The notes below the pieces were generated by a model. The model saw nothing but the letters and a program-made list of their open reading frames with translations. It searched no databases and had not been told where the DNA came from. Of a stretch of 64,000 nt of DNA, positions 11,002 through 22,174 are shown one piece after another. Numbering within the stretch: position 1 is the first letter of the stretch; each line of letters starts with the position of its first letter. The stretch is from Galeopsis tetrahit (taxonomy: Eukaryota > Streptophyta > Magnoliopsida > Lamiales > Lamiaceae), in contig OY776133.1 in the NCBI GenBank assembly GCA_963675135.1, positions 46,717,494 through 46,781,493 on the forward strand. Reading direction: 5' to 3'. Both the position numbers and the translations under genes were made by a program.

Positions 11002-11635
11002 TACAATTGCAGCAGACTAGGAGGATCAGATGAGGTTAATAGACACCCTAATCTTCAGGTAAGTTCTTTCCCGATGAAGACAAATAAAGCTGAGGGAAAA
11101 CATAGAGTCATTTAATCAAGGGGGAATCAATGATACCTTAAGAAACCTTGATGAAATACTCTACAATCTGCATTACATAATATATATAAATATACATATT
11201 CAGAAGACATGAACAAAGTTAATTGGTATCTATACTTAAGCAATGTATACATATGTATAATAATAAAATATTCTTCATAAAATACTTTATCATTATACAT
11301 GCATACAGTATACTAGTGAGTCATACTTGGTTGGATTAATACACCATCCTCACCGACTCAACAGTATGCATGCACTGTACGGATTCCAAATAACACTTGC
11401 TCAAAATCTATAATTTCTGCATTCCATAAGATAGAGTCTGAATCTCTTTAAATGTGAACCCTTAGATCAAGAATCTCATTGTTGATCTTAAGAAATAGCT
11501 TTTTAGAAATCAGACCTATCAACTCTATAGTTTTGTCATCTTTCTCTCCACTACCTCATTTCTACCCCTATAAATGGAGGAAGTAATGGGAACACCTAAG
11601 AACACAAATCACTAACTATTATTCTTGTTTCAGGT
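11002..11635 (+). promoter_or_regulatory. A1 region between pol and ORF3: polypurine tract and internal TATA
   Basis: This is non-coding. It starts with the 568-bp deletion junction near 10991-10994. A polypurine tract (AAGGGGGAA) lies at 11118-11126 and an AT-rich stretch follows. A TATA box in ccctataaatggagg (11568-11577) is followed about 50 nt later by a splice-acceptor-like cttgtttcag|g and then the ATG of the 48-codon ORF. A2 has the same order with a better TATA (TATAAAAG, 35020-35027). Confidence 0.5.
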
Positions 11636-11782
11636 ATGGAGATAATCGAAAGAAGAGATGGAATGGAGATCATCCCTCAACCAAGGTCATGGGTGAAGGA
11701 GATGAAGATTTGTCCTGAAGATGGAGATGATGCAGATCAGCATACTTGGCTTACCCCACATAAGTATGCCTATGAAAACTAG
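11636..11782 (+). CDS. 48-residue ORF conserved between A copies
   Basis: Starts MEIIERRDGMEIIPQPRSWV and stops with TAG at 11780. A2 has an ORF of exactly the same length at 35087-35233 with a handful of changes, several of them silent. A shorter related stretch occurs in element B at 61229 onward (QSKTWVKARKI against QPRSWVKEMKI). It lies directly behind a TATA box and a splice-acceptor-like site. No known domain; function unknown. It could be a short peptide of the element or the start of a spliced ORF3 message. Confidence 0.4.
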   Translation: MEIIERRDGMEIIPQPRSWVKEMKICPEDGDDADQHTWLTPHKYAYEN

Positions 11783-11799
11783 AGAAAGGAGAGACGTTC

Positions 11800-12060
11800 T
11801 TGTTGAAAACTAAAGGAAGGAGAGATGCAGAGGACAAAGTAGCAAGCAAGCAGAGCTTCTTCTCCAGGGGGAAGTTCTACATGGAGAGCTTGTTACCAAA
11901 GGCTACCTTGTCAAATCATATCAGGAAGACCAAGTTCCTGCCCTTCTCTTCACACTCCATTGAAGGCCCTTCCAATCTTCTCCCTCTTTCAAGAGAGGCG
12001 AAGAAATTCAACAAGGACACATTAGATGATACAACCCATCTGATGGTGAGGATCATCTGA
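11800..12060 (+). CDS. 86-residue ORF conserved between A copies
   Basis: Starts MLKTKGRRDAEDKVASKQ and is basic throughout; A2 carries the same 86-codon ORF at 35251-35511. The ORF includes a purine tract (ccaggggg). Element B has a related piece around 61480 (agcagagcttcttctcc). No domain recognised. Retention of length in both copies hints at coding, but the copies are too similar for this to be strong evidence. Confidence 0.3.
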   Translation: MLKTKGRRDAEDKVASKQSFFSRGKFYMESLLPKATLSNHIRKTKFLPFSSHSIEGPSNLLPLSREAKKFNKDTLDDTTHLMVRII

Positions 12061-12828
12061 TGGTGAGGGCAATCTGAACTAGTGGGATACCATCTAGGCC
12101 AAACCATCTACAAATTGATTTGATGGTCCCACATGGTTCAGAGGTAGAGCTGAAAGATCCATCAAACCAGGTTGGATCATCATAGGCGAATTGAAGGATC
12201 CATCAAACCAGGTTGGATCATCACGCACAGAAGATTTACTCAGCAAAACCTCAAACCACTACTCAGCTGATCAGAAGACCAACTCAGCTGACCAGAAGAC
12301 TTTCAAGAAAAATCAGCAGACCTTTCGAAGAAATCAGAAGACTTCACTCTGCTGATCAGATCACTTTATTTCAGAGCATAATGACTATCTTTGATCATGT
12401 AATTCATTCTAGATTTATTCCTGAATGTAATTAAGGAAATTGGCCTATATAAGGAATGAATTTCACTTATAAAAAACGGCCTTGATGATCATTCTTGCTA
12501 AAATTTAGTCATAACGGCTATTTTTGGTAATGATGTCATTAGTACTCAATTATTGTTTTGCCAACGAATCATCAATTGACACATGGCAAATTCAGCCGGC
12601 AAAATTAAAGGAACGGGGCGAAATCAAAGAAGGAAATCTTGGGCTCTACTGCAAAATTGAATCAAATCTGACCGTTGGATTGTACAATTCTCAAGTTTTG
12701 CTGGAGTATGTATACAAACCCTTAAACCTCTTCCAAACACTTTCCCTCTCAAATCTCAATTTCTCTCAAACTCTCTCGTTCTGCAAATTTCTTTCAAGCT
12801 TTCGAACCCTAACACTCAAACACTCAGA
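12061..12828 (+). promoter_or_regulatory. A1 ORF3 upstream promoter region
   Basis: There is no ORF of note. Repeats of a 'gatccatcaaaccaggttggatcatca' type unit occur twice near 12157-12222. Promoter-like signals toward the 3' end are a TATA-like ctatataagg at about 12444, AACGG motifs near 12474 and 12513, an E2F-like GGGCGAAA at 12616-12623, a perfect reverse MSA match TGACCGTTGGA at 12669-12679, and a TATA-like gtatgtatac near 12711. These are followed by a CT-rich leader of about 110 nt before the ATG at 12829. It resembles an ordinary plant gene promoter, so ORF3 is probably transcribed separately from gag-pol. Confidence 0.5.
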
Positions 12829-15800
12829 ATGGCAATCATTGAGATTTACGACGAGAAGACCAAGAGCACCGGAACTCTAGATGCAACAAAGTGGTCTAGG
12901 GAAGGAAAGATTTTCACAGAGAATGCTCTGTTTTTCAAGGGCAAACATACACCTGCGAACAAGGAGATCCTTCTTCGCTGCATCAACCTCAACCTTCGCG
13001 ATTTCCTGGAAGCAGCACCAACAAACGTTTATGAACAAGATGTGCTGACTTTCTACTCGAACGCAATGATGAAGGGACCTCATGTTGAAAGTGTCATAGG
13101 TGGACACAAAGTTAAGATCTCGAGAGAGATCCTTCAGGAATTGTTCGAATTATCAAGGGGGGAGATAAACATCTCTAACTGCATTATGGGAAGAGAAAAG
13201 CAGTATATGGAGATGTTTACTGGTGGAAGAGTCAAGGCTGCTAATGCCTCTGAACTTAAGAAATCACAACTTGACCCCAAGTTTCAAACCTTGATGGACA
13301 TTGCAGGCAAGATGTTGCTTGGTAACACATTCAGTCATGATGTTGTTACTACTTTAAAGGTTAGAGTTATGGCTGCAATCTGGGATCAGATTGATGGAGA
13401 TTGGCAAGGGCTATTCTTGGATAGGATTGCTCTTGAGGCCAAGAAGGTTACATTGGACCTCCAATCAAGAGAGTGGAAGGTGACATCAACTGTCAGCTTT
13501 GTCAACAAGCTGAGTATTATCCTTCCAGAAGTACTCCCAAGGAAGTACAAGATGGGTCCTCATAAGACATTCCACACCTCCAAGTATTACTTGAGAAAGG
13601 AAGCTCATATTGAGGCAGCAAGGCTGAAAGAAGAGAAGAGGAAGATGTTGGCTGAAGCATCCTCTAAGGATGTTGTTGAAGAGGCAGAAGAGTCTGTTCA
13701 TGACTCTGCTGAAGAAGAAGAGGAGCCCTCCAAAGAAGAGGCTCAACAGAAAGCTGCTGAGGACGATGATGATGATAATCAGACCTTAGCACAATGAAGA
13801 ATCCTGATCAGATCTGGGCTCATCTCCCCATCTGATACAGATGCCACTCCCACTGCCTCTCCTTTGAAGAAGGCAGGTACCTCTAATCTCTCTCTCTCTC
13901 ACTATTACTCCTTCTAAGTTATCCAAGGGTCAGAAGAGAAAGAAGAACACTTCTTCTTTTACAAAAAAGACAAAGAAATCCAGGCTCCCTACTCCCATGA
14001 GCATAGCCCCTATTTCATCATTCAACCCTTCTGAAGATTCCAACCCATCTGAACCATCAAACACTGATACCCAAATCCCTGCTAATTCTCACACAGCAGA
14101 GGAACAAGCCCTGCCTCAAACAACTCTTGAGCCACAACTGCCTACCCCTGCTGATGAACAAACAGCAGATGACCAAACTCAGACCACCTCTACACCTCCT
14201 GCTGATGATCAAACTCAAATCACTTCTCCATCCCCTGCTGATACTCAAACAGCAGATGACCAAGATCATCAAGCCCAACCGTCTACTGACCTTCAAGTAG
14301 AACAGGAACCAGACCAGCAGACTCAGAACCCTGCTGATGCTCAACCCGCTGAAGATCAATCTCAACCTCCTACCCAACCTGAAGATATCACCTCCCAAAT
14401 CCCTGCTGATACTCACACAGCAGAGGAAAATGTCCCATCCACTCAATCCCCTATCCTCACTGCCCCATCTGAACAAGAAGACTTGGCACCAGCAGACCTA
14501 GCTCAAGCTGGCCCTTCTCAGCCTCAATTCAGCATGGTGCACTATCCTATGTGCACAAGGGAGAAGATAATGAGGATGAAGATAGTCAACCTGCTCAAGT
14601 CTAATACTCCTGGTATTGATGAGGAATCAGTTCAATTTGAGCAAGTACTAAGAGTCTGTAATTGGATTGAGCTCAGAAGAGATGATGTGGATGACCTTCT
14701 CGAGGTCATGGAAGGAATGGGAGGAAAGGAAAATTTCCTCGACTGGGAAATGGAGCAAAAGGAAGTTGCTCAGGTTCAATCTTTTGCTCAGCTACTATCA
14801 GCAGAGGCCCTGACTGCAGTATGCAACAGGATTCTAGGAATCCCCACTGATAATATCTCCGTACCAGAAGGCTCATCAGATTAACAGACAACTGAAAAAG
14901 CAAAGGCAGAGGTCTCAGCTGCACCAGCCTTGGTGAAAGACTCAGCTGTACCAACCTTGGTGGAAGACTCAGCTGCAACAGCCCCTGCAGAAGACTCAGC
15001 TGAACCAGCTGACAAAGCAGAGATTGTAAGAGAAGTAGTCAGAGTACCAGCTCACTTCAAGCCTTCAGGAAATCTGACTCACTTCATTGATCAACCAGAG
15101 GATACAGGCAGAAGGATCATGACCCATCCGACTAAGGCCACTACTTGCTTCCTCAATGAAGATTATCTATCAGCTGAAGAAAGAGGCAAAGCACTGATAG
15201 TTCATCCTAAGCCTCAAGGTTCTACCTCAACTTCTACCCCATCTGTTGACTATACAGCAGACATCTGCTCACAGGTCAAAGCTGCAATAGATTTGCACTT
15301 TGAGAAAGGTTTAGGCCTACAGCTTGGAAGATATGTTGAAAAGGCTGTTAAGGAGCAGAGGACTCGTCTTCACGACCAGATTATTGACATTGAAGACAAG
15401 TTTGGAGAGTCACTTCACCATCAGATAGGTGAATACTTAAGCACCATTCAGAAGAGGGCAGGTGACACCTCCAACATGTTTGCTGATCTCTACACTAATG
15501 AGATTACTCGCATGGTGAACACCTACAAGACAAGAATTGAGGATGCTGAAGCAAGAGCCACTGAAGGTCAAGCTCTTCTCAAATCAGCTGCAGAGGAGAA
15601 TGAGAAGTTACAGACTCAGCTGAAGGAAACAGCAGCCAAATTGGAAGCACTTACAGCCAAGCTAGAAGCTGCCTCCTCCTCCAATTCTCATGCTGAAGTT
15701 CTAGAGCACAGTATCACTCATCTGACCCAAGTTGGCAAAGTCAATGCCATGGCCCTGAAGCAGACTCTGAAAGTAGAAATTCTGAATGCCATGAAGCCTT

Positions 15801-16690
15801 TTGCGGCTGCACTTGCTGAAGCCAAAAAGGGGGAAGATGTATTGATAAAGGCTCTGGAGAAGTCTACTGCCCAGCAAGCTGTAATGGTAGTATCTCAAGA
15901 TGAGCTGAATGAGACCTTGGGAGGTTTAAAAAGAAAAATCAAGAACAGACAAGGCAAAGGCAAAGAAATTGCTCAAGAAGACATCCAAGCTCCCACTCAA
16001 GCTCCTGCCAAGAGTCTACAAATCACTGCTCCTGTAGAACAAGTTCCTGAGAAGAGGATGACAAGGAAAAGAAAGGCAGATGAGCAATCTCAGTCAAACA
16101 AGAAGTCAGCTCCAGCAGAGCCTACTGTAGAAGAGAAAGAGGCTTTAGAGCTGAAGAAAAGAAAGTTGCTTGAAGCTCAAGAGCTTAAGCAAAAGAAGCT
16201 AAATGATGCGAAGGCAGTCAAAGCCAAATTTGAAAGGAAAATAGCCAAACTCAGGAAAACACTCAAGGACAAAGCAAAAGAAGACAATGTCCTGGTGTTT
16301 GATAGCAATTATGTGGATTATTTAGCCCTTCAAGATGAGCTACCAAGATGGTATCCCCTGAAGAAGAAGTGGCAAATTCAACACCACATAGTAAGGAAAT
16401 TTGGCCCTCTCCCTACTTATGAAGAAGAATTTCTTCAATTCTCCCAGTTCATGACCATTGAAGATCCAGAGTTCTGGAAAGAATTAGTCAAGACAGCCAA
16501 AGAACTTGACAACTGCAGAATCCTAACACCTGAAGAACCCAAATGGGATGCACCCATTCTGGATTCCGGAAGAACAAACTTGATTGAAGTCAAAAGGATT
16601 CTGGAGAAGATCTACGAAGAGGAGAATGTTACAGACTTGTAACACATGGAAGATGTTCGAGTTCGTCTGTACCTTGCCTTCCGCATCTGA
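12829..16690 (+). pseudogene. A1 ORF3, long extra 3' protein, broken
   Basis: About 1,285 codons from ATG 12829 (MAIIEIYDEK) to TGA 16688. Breaks: TGA at 13795, a frameshift in or near the CT repeat at about 13881-13900, TAA at 14882 and TAA at 16640 (CAA in A2). Parts in order: an N-terminal globular domain (about 1-250; VLTFYSNAMMKG, LQELFELSRGEIN, AIWDQIDGDWQGL) that resembles the plant-transposon-protein fold of the E ORF; an acidic Glu-rich stretch; a Pro/Thr/Gln/Ala repeat region (ADEQTADDQTQ type); a long coiled coil (residues about 800-1000); a basic Lys/Glu-rich stretch; and a conserved C-terminal domain (KKKWQIQHHIVRKFG ... PEEPKWDAP ... RLYLAFRI). The C-terminal domain is shared with R and F. 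The position equals the envelope-like ORF of Sireviruses, but I see no signal peptide or membrane segment. Function unknown. Confidence 0.7.
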
Positions 16691-16862
16691 AGATCAGAAG
16701 ACCTGGTGAAGACTACTTTAGAAGTTTAAAAATACTATTACTTGTAATCTGTAAAAGCTCCATATATATTCAAGTTCTAGTTCTTTTTGCTTACAAGACA
16801 AACTCTCATTGTCTTCATCAGATACTTCAGTTTTAAATATTATAAACTCTTATCTTATTTAC
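16691..16862 (+). other. A1 ORF3 3' tail; polypurine tract deleted
   Basis: Compared with A2 (38748-38968), a 70-bp deletion between two TAAG copies removes the polypurine tract and the first 21 bases of the 3' LTR. The PPT loss must postdate insertion, because the tract is needed for replication. Confidence 0.75.
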
Positions 16863-18292
16863 TAAGCCCCACTTGATGTTAAAATAATTTTGATGGCCAA
16901 AACACTTAGAGTTTATAAATGTAATAGGATCAGCTGACTTTGTATAGAACAGCTTAGACTAGTCTTGTGCGATCAACTGAACTGATATCAGCTGATCAGC
17001 ACAACCCTGGCTTACATGCCTATCCTCAAGATGAGAAGAGTAGAAGACATGAAGACTAGAAGATCCTTGAAGACCAGACAAGTAAGGTGCTTGTATACCT
17101 ACTTATCTGATGGAGTCCAAGACTGAAGATAATCTAAGAGTGCATAAAAGATTTGCCAGATCAGAAGAGTGTTACTCGACTGATATCAGAAGACAGAAGA
17201 CCTCGACCAGACGAGTAGTCAAAAGACTATGAGAGCAGATCAGAAGACTATGTGCTCGTCCAGGACTCGGCTGATTCCAAAGTCATCTTGCAATTCAAAT
17301 GAAGACCTACCTTATTTAGAAGATTGACATGATCCCAGGATTGAAGCAATCAAGCGGCTGGAATCAAGGAATCAAGCCAATATGGAAAGATTGCCCCAAC
17401 GGCTAGTCAACTGCAACGGCTAGTTGCAAGCAATCACCACTATAAATACAAGAGGATGAGAAATCACAAACAAGAAGTCACAACGAGAGAATTCAACAAG
17501 CTAAGCAAGCAATCAAGCAAAAAGCCATACTGTTTTAAGAGTTCTCCATGAGCCAGAATCCATAAGAACATCCCTAGCTCTTAAGTGATTTCTATCCAAC
17601 CCAAGAACCTGAATCCTATTCTTATTGTATATCCATTGATTTAGGCATAGTGGTTAAGCAAATTATAAGCTTGAACCATTAGTTGGAAACATTCAAAAAC
17701 CCCAAACCCTCACCGAAAGGTTAAAGTTTTTGAACCCCTGCAAAGTGCAAGTGCTTACAATCACTTGTGGAGACCGTAACAGTTAGGACTGCTTAGATCT
17801 CAAAGTCCTACCCTTGGGACTATAAAGGACAAGCCCTTGTAATTTTTGGTAAATTAAAGGGATTAAACATCACGTTAGGACGTGAGAGTGGACGTAGGAA
17901 CGTATATCCGAACCACTATAAACCTGGTGTTATTTACTTTCTGCACTTTACATTACTGTCATTTCATTTATCTTTTATAGTGCATACTGTGTTTTTAACT
18001 GTCTTCAAATCAAGGCCATAACTTTCTAACCAGCATCAGCTGAGTATTTTGTTTAAGTAAACAAGTTAACACTTTCAAAAGAAACTAAAAGAACGAGTCT
18101 AAACAAGGCCTACCATAATTCCGCATATAATCTCTTCATTCAGATCACTATAGTCATCTGGACCAGCAGACTTGTAGTCCAGTTGACATAGCAATCAGAA
18201 GAGGTTCCCAACTCTCTTGAAAAAGTTTTAAAGTCTATTCACCCCTCCCCTCTAGACTTTAATCCCATTCACTACTCGTTCAGGGACCAACA
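16863..18292 (+). repeat. 3' LTR of A1, first bases missing
   Basis: It matches 5110-6593 closely from 'taagccccacttgatg' to CCAACA but lacks the TGTTGGG start, the 33-bp duplication and a few single bases. It ends at 18292 and is followed by GCTGA. Confidence 0.93.
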
Positions 18293-18629
18293 GCTGATGT
18301 CAATGAGTACTCTCACACGCAAACACCTCCCCCACGTTGCTTCTCCGATCGATTTATCTACCTCTAGAACTTCCCCCACCCTACCTCCTACATATTGTCC
18401 CACCTCTTCATTCTTGGAGTTGAGCTGCAATCCATGGATCAGGATCCAATACGGGGCCTTATTGAAAACCACCGTTGCTGGGCACTCCCTCCCCATCAGC
18501 TTGGCCAAGATGAGTGAGGTTCCATTGAGATTCCATGGTTGTATGTAGTGCGCCTTGTTGCAATTTACCGCTTCCCCAAACTCGAGTACAAATAGCCTAT
18601 CTCCGATCTGCGATATTTTCAGTGGGCTT
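18293..18629 (-). pseudogene. DUF4283-type ORF, upstream piece
   Basis: Minus strand. Reads IGDRLFVLEFGEAVN, then PWNLNGTSLILAKLMG, APYWILIHGLQL, VGQYVGGRVGEVLEVD and TWGRCLRVRVLIDI. This is the DUF4283 pattern (PFW.RVH.LPL ... IG...G.V.EVD ... WGRFLRVRV.IDI) that precedes the zf-CCHC_4 knuckle in plant LINE ORF1 proteins. The first base of the frame visible here is cut by the LTR of element B at 18630. The frame continues at 5109 once A1 is removed. The 83-residue plus-strand ORF at 18297 is its shadow. Confidence 0.78.
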
Positions 18630-19658
18630 TGTTGGGATATTCATCCAAGCCCCTAATTTGAATGTAATAAATAGCTTTAGTTTTGATGGCCAAAATTCAG
18701 ATTAGTAGAGTACAGGTTAGATTATCTAGTCATATCTAGAAGTAAGATTCCTAAGTTGTACTACTAAGCTTAGATGTAATGAAAGTGTTTATAATTCTAG
18801 TCTAAGAGTCAGTAGTGCAACTGTCAGCTGACTACTCGTCAGTGTGCTCCACTGAAGAATATAGAGAAGAAGATAGAAGACTAGAAGACCCTAAGAGTTC
18901 ATTAGTAGATTCAGATCTAAAGGTTGTTGTATACCTTGTAGACTGGGTCTTCTATATGATAATCTGCAATCAAAGTTCAGAAGACAACACAACAGATATG
19001 AACTCATATATCTTGTCAGAGCAAGCCTTAAAGAGCATTCAAGTCGAAGTGCACTTAGCGTTTATGAGTAAAACACCTTCACAAGTGTTTGTTCATTTAT
19101 GAATAACTAAGTCAGATGATAAAGGCATGCAAAATAGAAGACAAAGAGAATGTCAGATTAACTTTTGAATTGCTCTAATAGAAGACAAGACAGCTCTCAA
19201 CTACCAAGCTGATGTGGACCAATGAAACATCAACACGAAGCTATGAAGTTGACAGCCAAGTAGGTCGTACAAAAGATCTGTAGAAGAGGTACAGAGCATT
19301 TAATGCACCTTGCCTTTTAAGGTAATGTCGTACCAGAAAATCTGCAAATACCATTCCTATAAAGATGACAACCATACTTAGAAAGATTTGTTGCAACGGC
19401 TAGTTCTTACCAATGGCTAGTTTCTGAGCACAAATCTCTCTATAAATACAACATTTGTTCTTTGGAACAAGGTACCGGAAACTCCCCACGCAAGAACTCA
19501 CTCTCACTGTATGTACATCAAGAAACATCAAGTTTGAGAAAAATACTAAAGTATCGAGTTCTTTAGAGCCATCAAAGATTTCCATTCTTAGTGCTCTAAG
19601 TTTCCGATCATAAGCCCGTTCAAAGAATCTTATCTTTAGAGCTTAGAACATTAGTTGT
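18630..19658 (+). repeat. Element B 5' LTR, first part
   Basis: Starts TGTTGGGATATTCATCC. TATAAATA lies at 19441-19448 with an upstream caacggctagt. It is interrupted by element R, whose TSD GTTGT occupies 19654-19658. The 95-residue ORF at 18815 has no support. Confidence 0.88.
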
Positions 19659-21010
19659 TGTTGGTCCCAAAAGTTGAGTTAAGATTGAGTAAGCTAAGAA
19701 AAAGTCTAGAGGGGAGGGGTGAATAGACTTTTCAAATTCTATCAAAATATTAGAGTTTTTAGTGCGGAAATGTGTTCTGTACAGTACTGTTCTTAGAATC
19801 AGCTCAGTACTTAACAGTTAGCTTTTATACTCAACTTTTCTTTAAATCTTTTCTTTAGAAAACTTACTTTTCTTGGTTAAATAAATATATCAACAGTTAA
19901 TCAAAACATAAAACAGTAAAGAACACAAGATTTTTATAGTGGTTCGACAAATGTCTACATCCACTCTCACAACTCCAGTTGCGATGTTTTATTACTCTTT
20001 TCCACTTGAGTACTTGTTGTTTATAGTCCCAAGATTAAGACTTCGATCTTGTCGATTATACCTCCAGGTATATCTTCGATCAACTAGTAATTTCACAAGT
20101 AACTAGCACACTTGTTTACACAATACAAACTTAAAACGAAAAGTAAAACTTCTCTAGTAATAGCCTTTGATTCTTCAATCAGATCTGTGACTTCTCTTCA
20201 GTTCTTCGATCTTCAACTCTGTGAGTGTTTGAATACTTGAATGCTTCTTGATTTGCTCTTGAATAGTAATTGTATCAGTAGTCTTTTTCAAGTAGAAGAT
20301 CACACGGTATTTATAAGCAATAGTAAGACAGTTAGCAGTTTGTGAACTAACTCTCAACTAACTCATAACCGTTTCTTGTTGTAACTTCCTTCTGTTTTGT
20401 AACCAACTTATCTTATCTTTCCAAGTCAGTATATCTTCAAATAAATCTTCAGTTACGCTCCAAATAAGTCATCCAAACTTATTCTTCAAATAAATCAACT
20501 CAGCACAGTAAACTACTCTTCTTAGTTTTACTGCTCTTGGTCAGTCAGCATATTTCTTCAAAACTGTTCAGCTTCCTTCAAAAACTTCACTTGATTTCTT
20601 CAATCTCTGAAATAGTCTTCTTAGTCATCTCTTAGTCTTCTGACATCAATCTAATATACTGTTCTAACTATTACAATGCTGAATACAATAGAATACAACT
20701 TTACAAATATAAAACCTATCTATACATCAACTGAACTACATACAGATGAGTATATCTAAGTCCTATACTATAAGCTGTCTATACAATACTTCCATCAGCT
20801 TAGTTCTTAAACAGTTCATATATCAGATTAGTAATATACTAAGATCAGTAACCTTAATCAACATAACACATTAAGATCAGTAAACTTATTTCATATAATT
20901 CACATAGAACAACATATAATCACATATATCATTAACTCTAAAGTCACTTTTGGCCATCAAAACATATAATCATCAATTAGAACATTGTTTATAGGATTCA
21001 TATCCCAACA
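19659..21010 (-). repeat. 3' LTR of R
   Basis: 1352 bp, same length as the other LTR. In plus-strand text it begins TGTTGGTCCC and ends ATCCCAACA. Confidence 0.95.
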
Positions 21011-21024
21011 ATTTCCCCCTTTTT
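21011..21024 (-). other. Polypurine tract of R
   Basis: AAAAAGGGGGAAAT on the minus strand, directly before the 3' LTR. It is identical to the tracts of A2 (38955) and F (54740). Confidence 0.9.
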
Positions 21025-21230
21025 GATGAAGCCAAAACTACTTAAACATTCTAAGATCAGTAGTTGAGATATATAGTTAATCATATCAGTTCATCAATTC
21101 AAAAATCAGATTCAGATTCATATCAGATATATCACATATTACAACTAAGCCATATAAACACAGAAATACAAAATAAAGAAATAAAGATAAGGATAAGAAA
21201 TGTTATCTTCTTCAGCATAGTCCTTCATCT

Positions 21231-22166
21231 TCAGTCTCTATCAGGGATTCTGAATGCCAAGTACATTCTGTTCTTGATATCCATCATGTGCTTATGATCA
21301 GTTATGCCTTCATCTTTAATGATCTGTGAAATAATGTTTCCAATTTCTGAGTAATCTGGTTCACCATTTTCAAGTCTAGGAGGTTCCCAAACTGGTTCTT
21401 CAGGACATAAAATCTTTATTCCTGTACTAGCAGCTAACAATAGAATATGTTCCCAAAATTCTCTTGAGATATTCATCATGAATGCATCAAAGTCAGAATA
21501 TTCATCTTCCTTGCTTGAATGGTCACCAAATTTCTTCACAATAAAATTAGCAATCTGCCATTTCTTTTTCAAATTATTCCAGAACTCTATATCTTCTGGA
21601 TCCACAATAAATTCCATGAATTGTTCATCCAGAATAGTTCCAACAGATTTAGACTTCATCTTCTTTTTCAATGCAGCAACTCTATTATCAAACTTCTTTC
21701 TTGTAGCTTCTGCATCTTTCATCTTTTGTTTTCTAATCTGTTCAGCAGATCTTTTCTCAGTCATTTCAATTTTCTTCTGAGCAAGCATCTGATTATGCTC
21801 TTCAACAGCTTCAGCCATCTGAACATTGCTTGGTCTATTATCAGTAACCATATGTTTCAGCTTGCTTTTAGACCTGGTATTTCTACCAATCTGTTCAGTC
21901 TCTTCTTCATCATCAATAATAAATTTTCTTTTTCTTTTTCCAGAAGAAGATTCAGCAACATGTTTCTGGGTAGCAGTTTCTTGAGAAACAGAATCAGGAT
22001 TTTGTAACTTTAACTTCAGACTGATGATTTCTTCTTTCAAATCATCAATGCTGACTTTCAACTCATCTTGACTCACAGCCAATTGAGCTTGTTGTGATTG
22101 AGTTTGTTCCATCACTTTTACTTCCCCCTTTTTGGCTTCATCCTGCCAATCCTTCAAGGGTGTCAA
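21231..22166 (-). pseudogene. R ORF3 C-terminal part (311 codons, open)
   Basis: Open frame from the deletion junction to its stop with no internal break. Parts: a coiled-coil stretch (AVSQDELKVSIDDLKEEI) matching the VSQDEL region of A1 ORF3; a basic stretch with KRKRK, probably nuclear-localisation-like; a Lys/Glu-rich helix; then the conserved C-terminal domain (LKKKWQIANFIVKKFG, PEEPVWEPPRLENGE, HMMDIKNRMYLAFRI). No natural start codon is obvious, because the N-terminal two thirds found in A1 are deleted. It could be expressed only as a truncated protein or not at all. Two plus-strand ORFs (21478 and 21519) are its antisense shadows. Function unknown. Confidence 0.65.
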
Positions 22167-22174
22167 AAGTATCT

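Larger units (their letters stand above)
5110..18292 (+). mobile_element. Ty1/copia element A1 (Sirevirus-like), full length with deletions
   Basis: This 13.2-kb element has LTRs at 5110-6593 and 16863-18292, a primer-binding site, gag, pol, ORF3 and a GCTGA TSD. Three deletions relative to copy A2 were found: 888 bp in pol (reverse transcriptase), 568 bp over RNase H, and 70 bp removing the polypurine tract and the first bases of the 3' LTR. Each junction shows 4-5 bp microhomology (TTTGA, GAAG, TAAG). It is inserted in the minus-strand DUF4283-type ORF. The Sirevirus-like label rests on the long Gag with coiled coils, the extra 3' ORF and multiple polypurine tracts. Confidence 0.93.

Noticed and set aside
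12157..12230. CRISPR-like direct repeats (gatccatcaaaccagg units)
   Set aside because: Only two copies with no spacers of constant length, inside a plant retrotransposon; a simple local duplication.
14057..14476. 139-residue minus-strand ORF
   Set aside because: Antisense of the Pro/Thr/Gln repeat region of ORF3; repeat codons keep the opposite strand open. No domain.
21478..22007. Plus-strand ORFs of 100 and 162 residues
   Set aside because: Shadows of the minus-strand ORF3 in element R; Phe/Ser-rich as expected for antisense of Lys/Glu-rich sequence.
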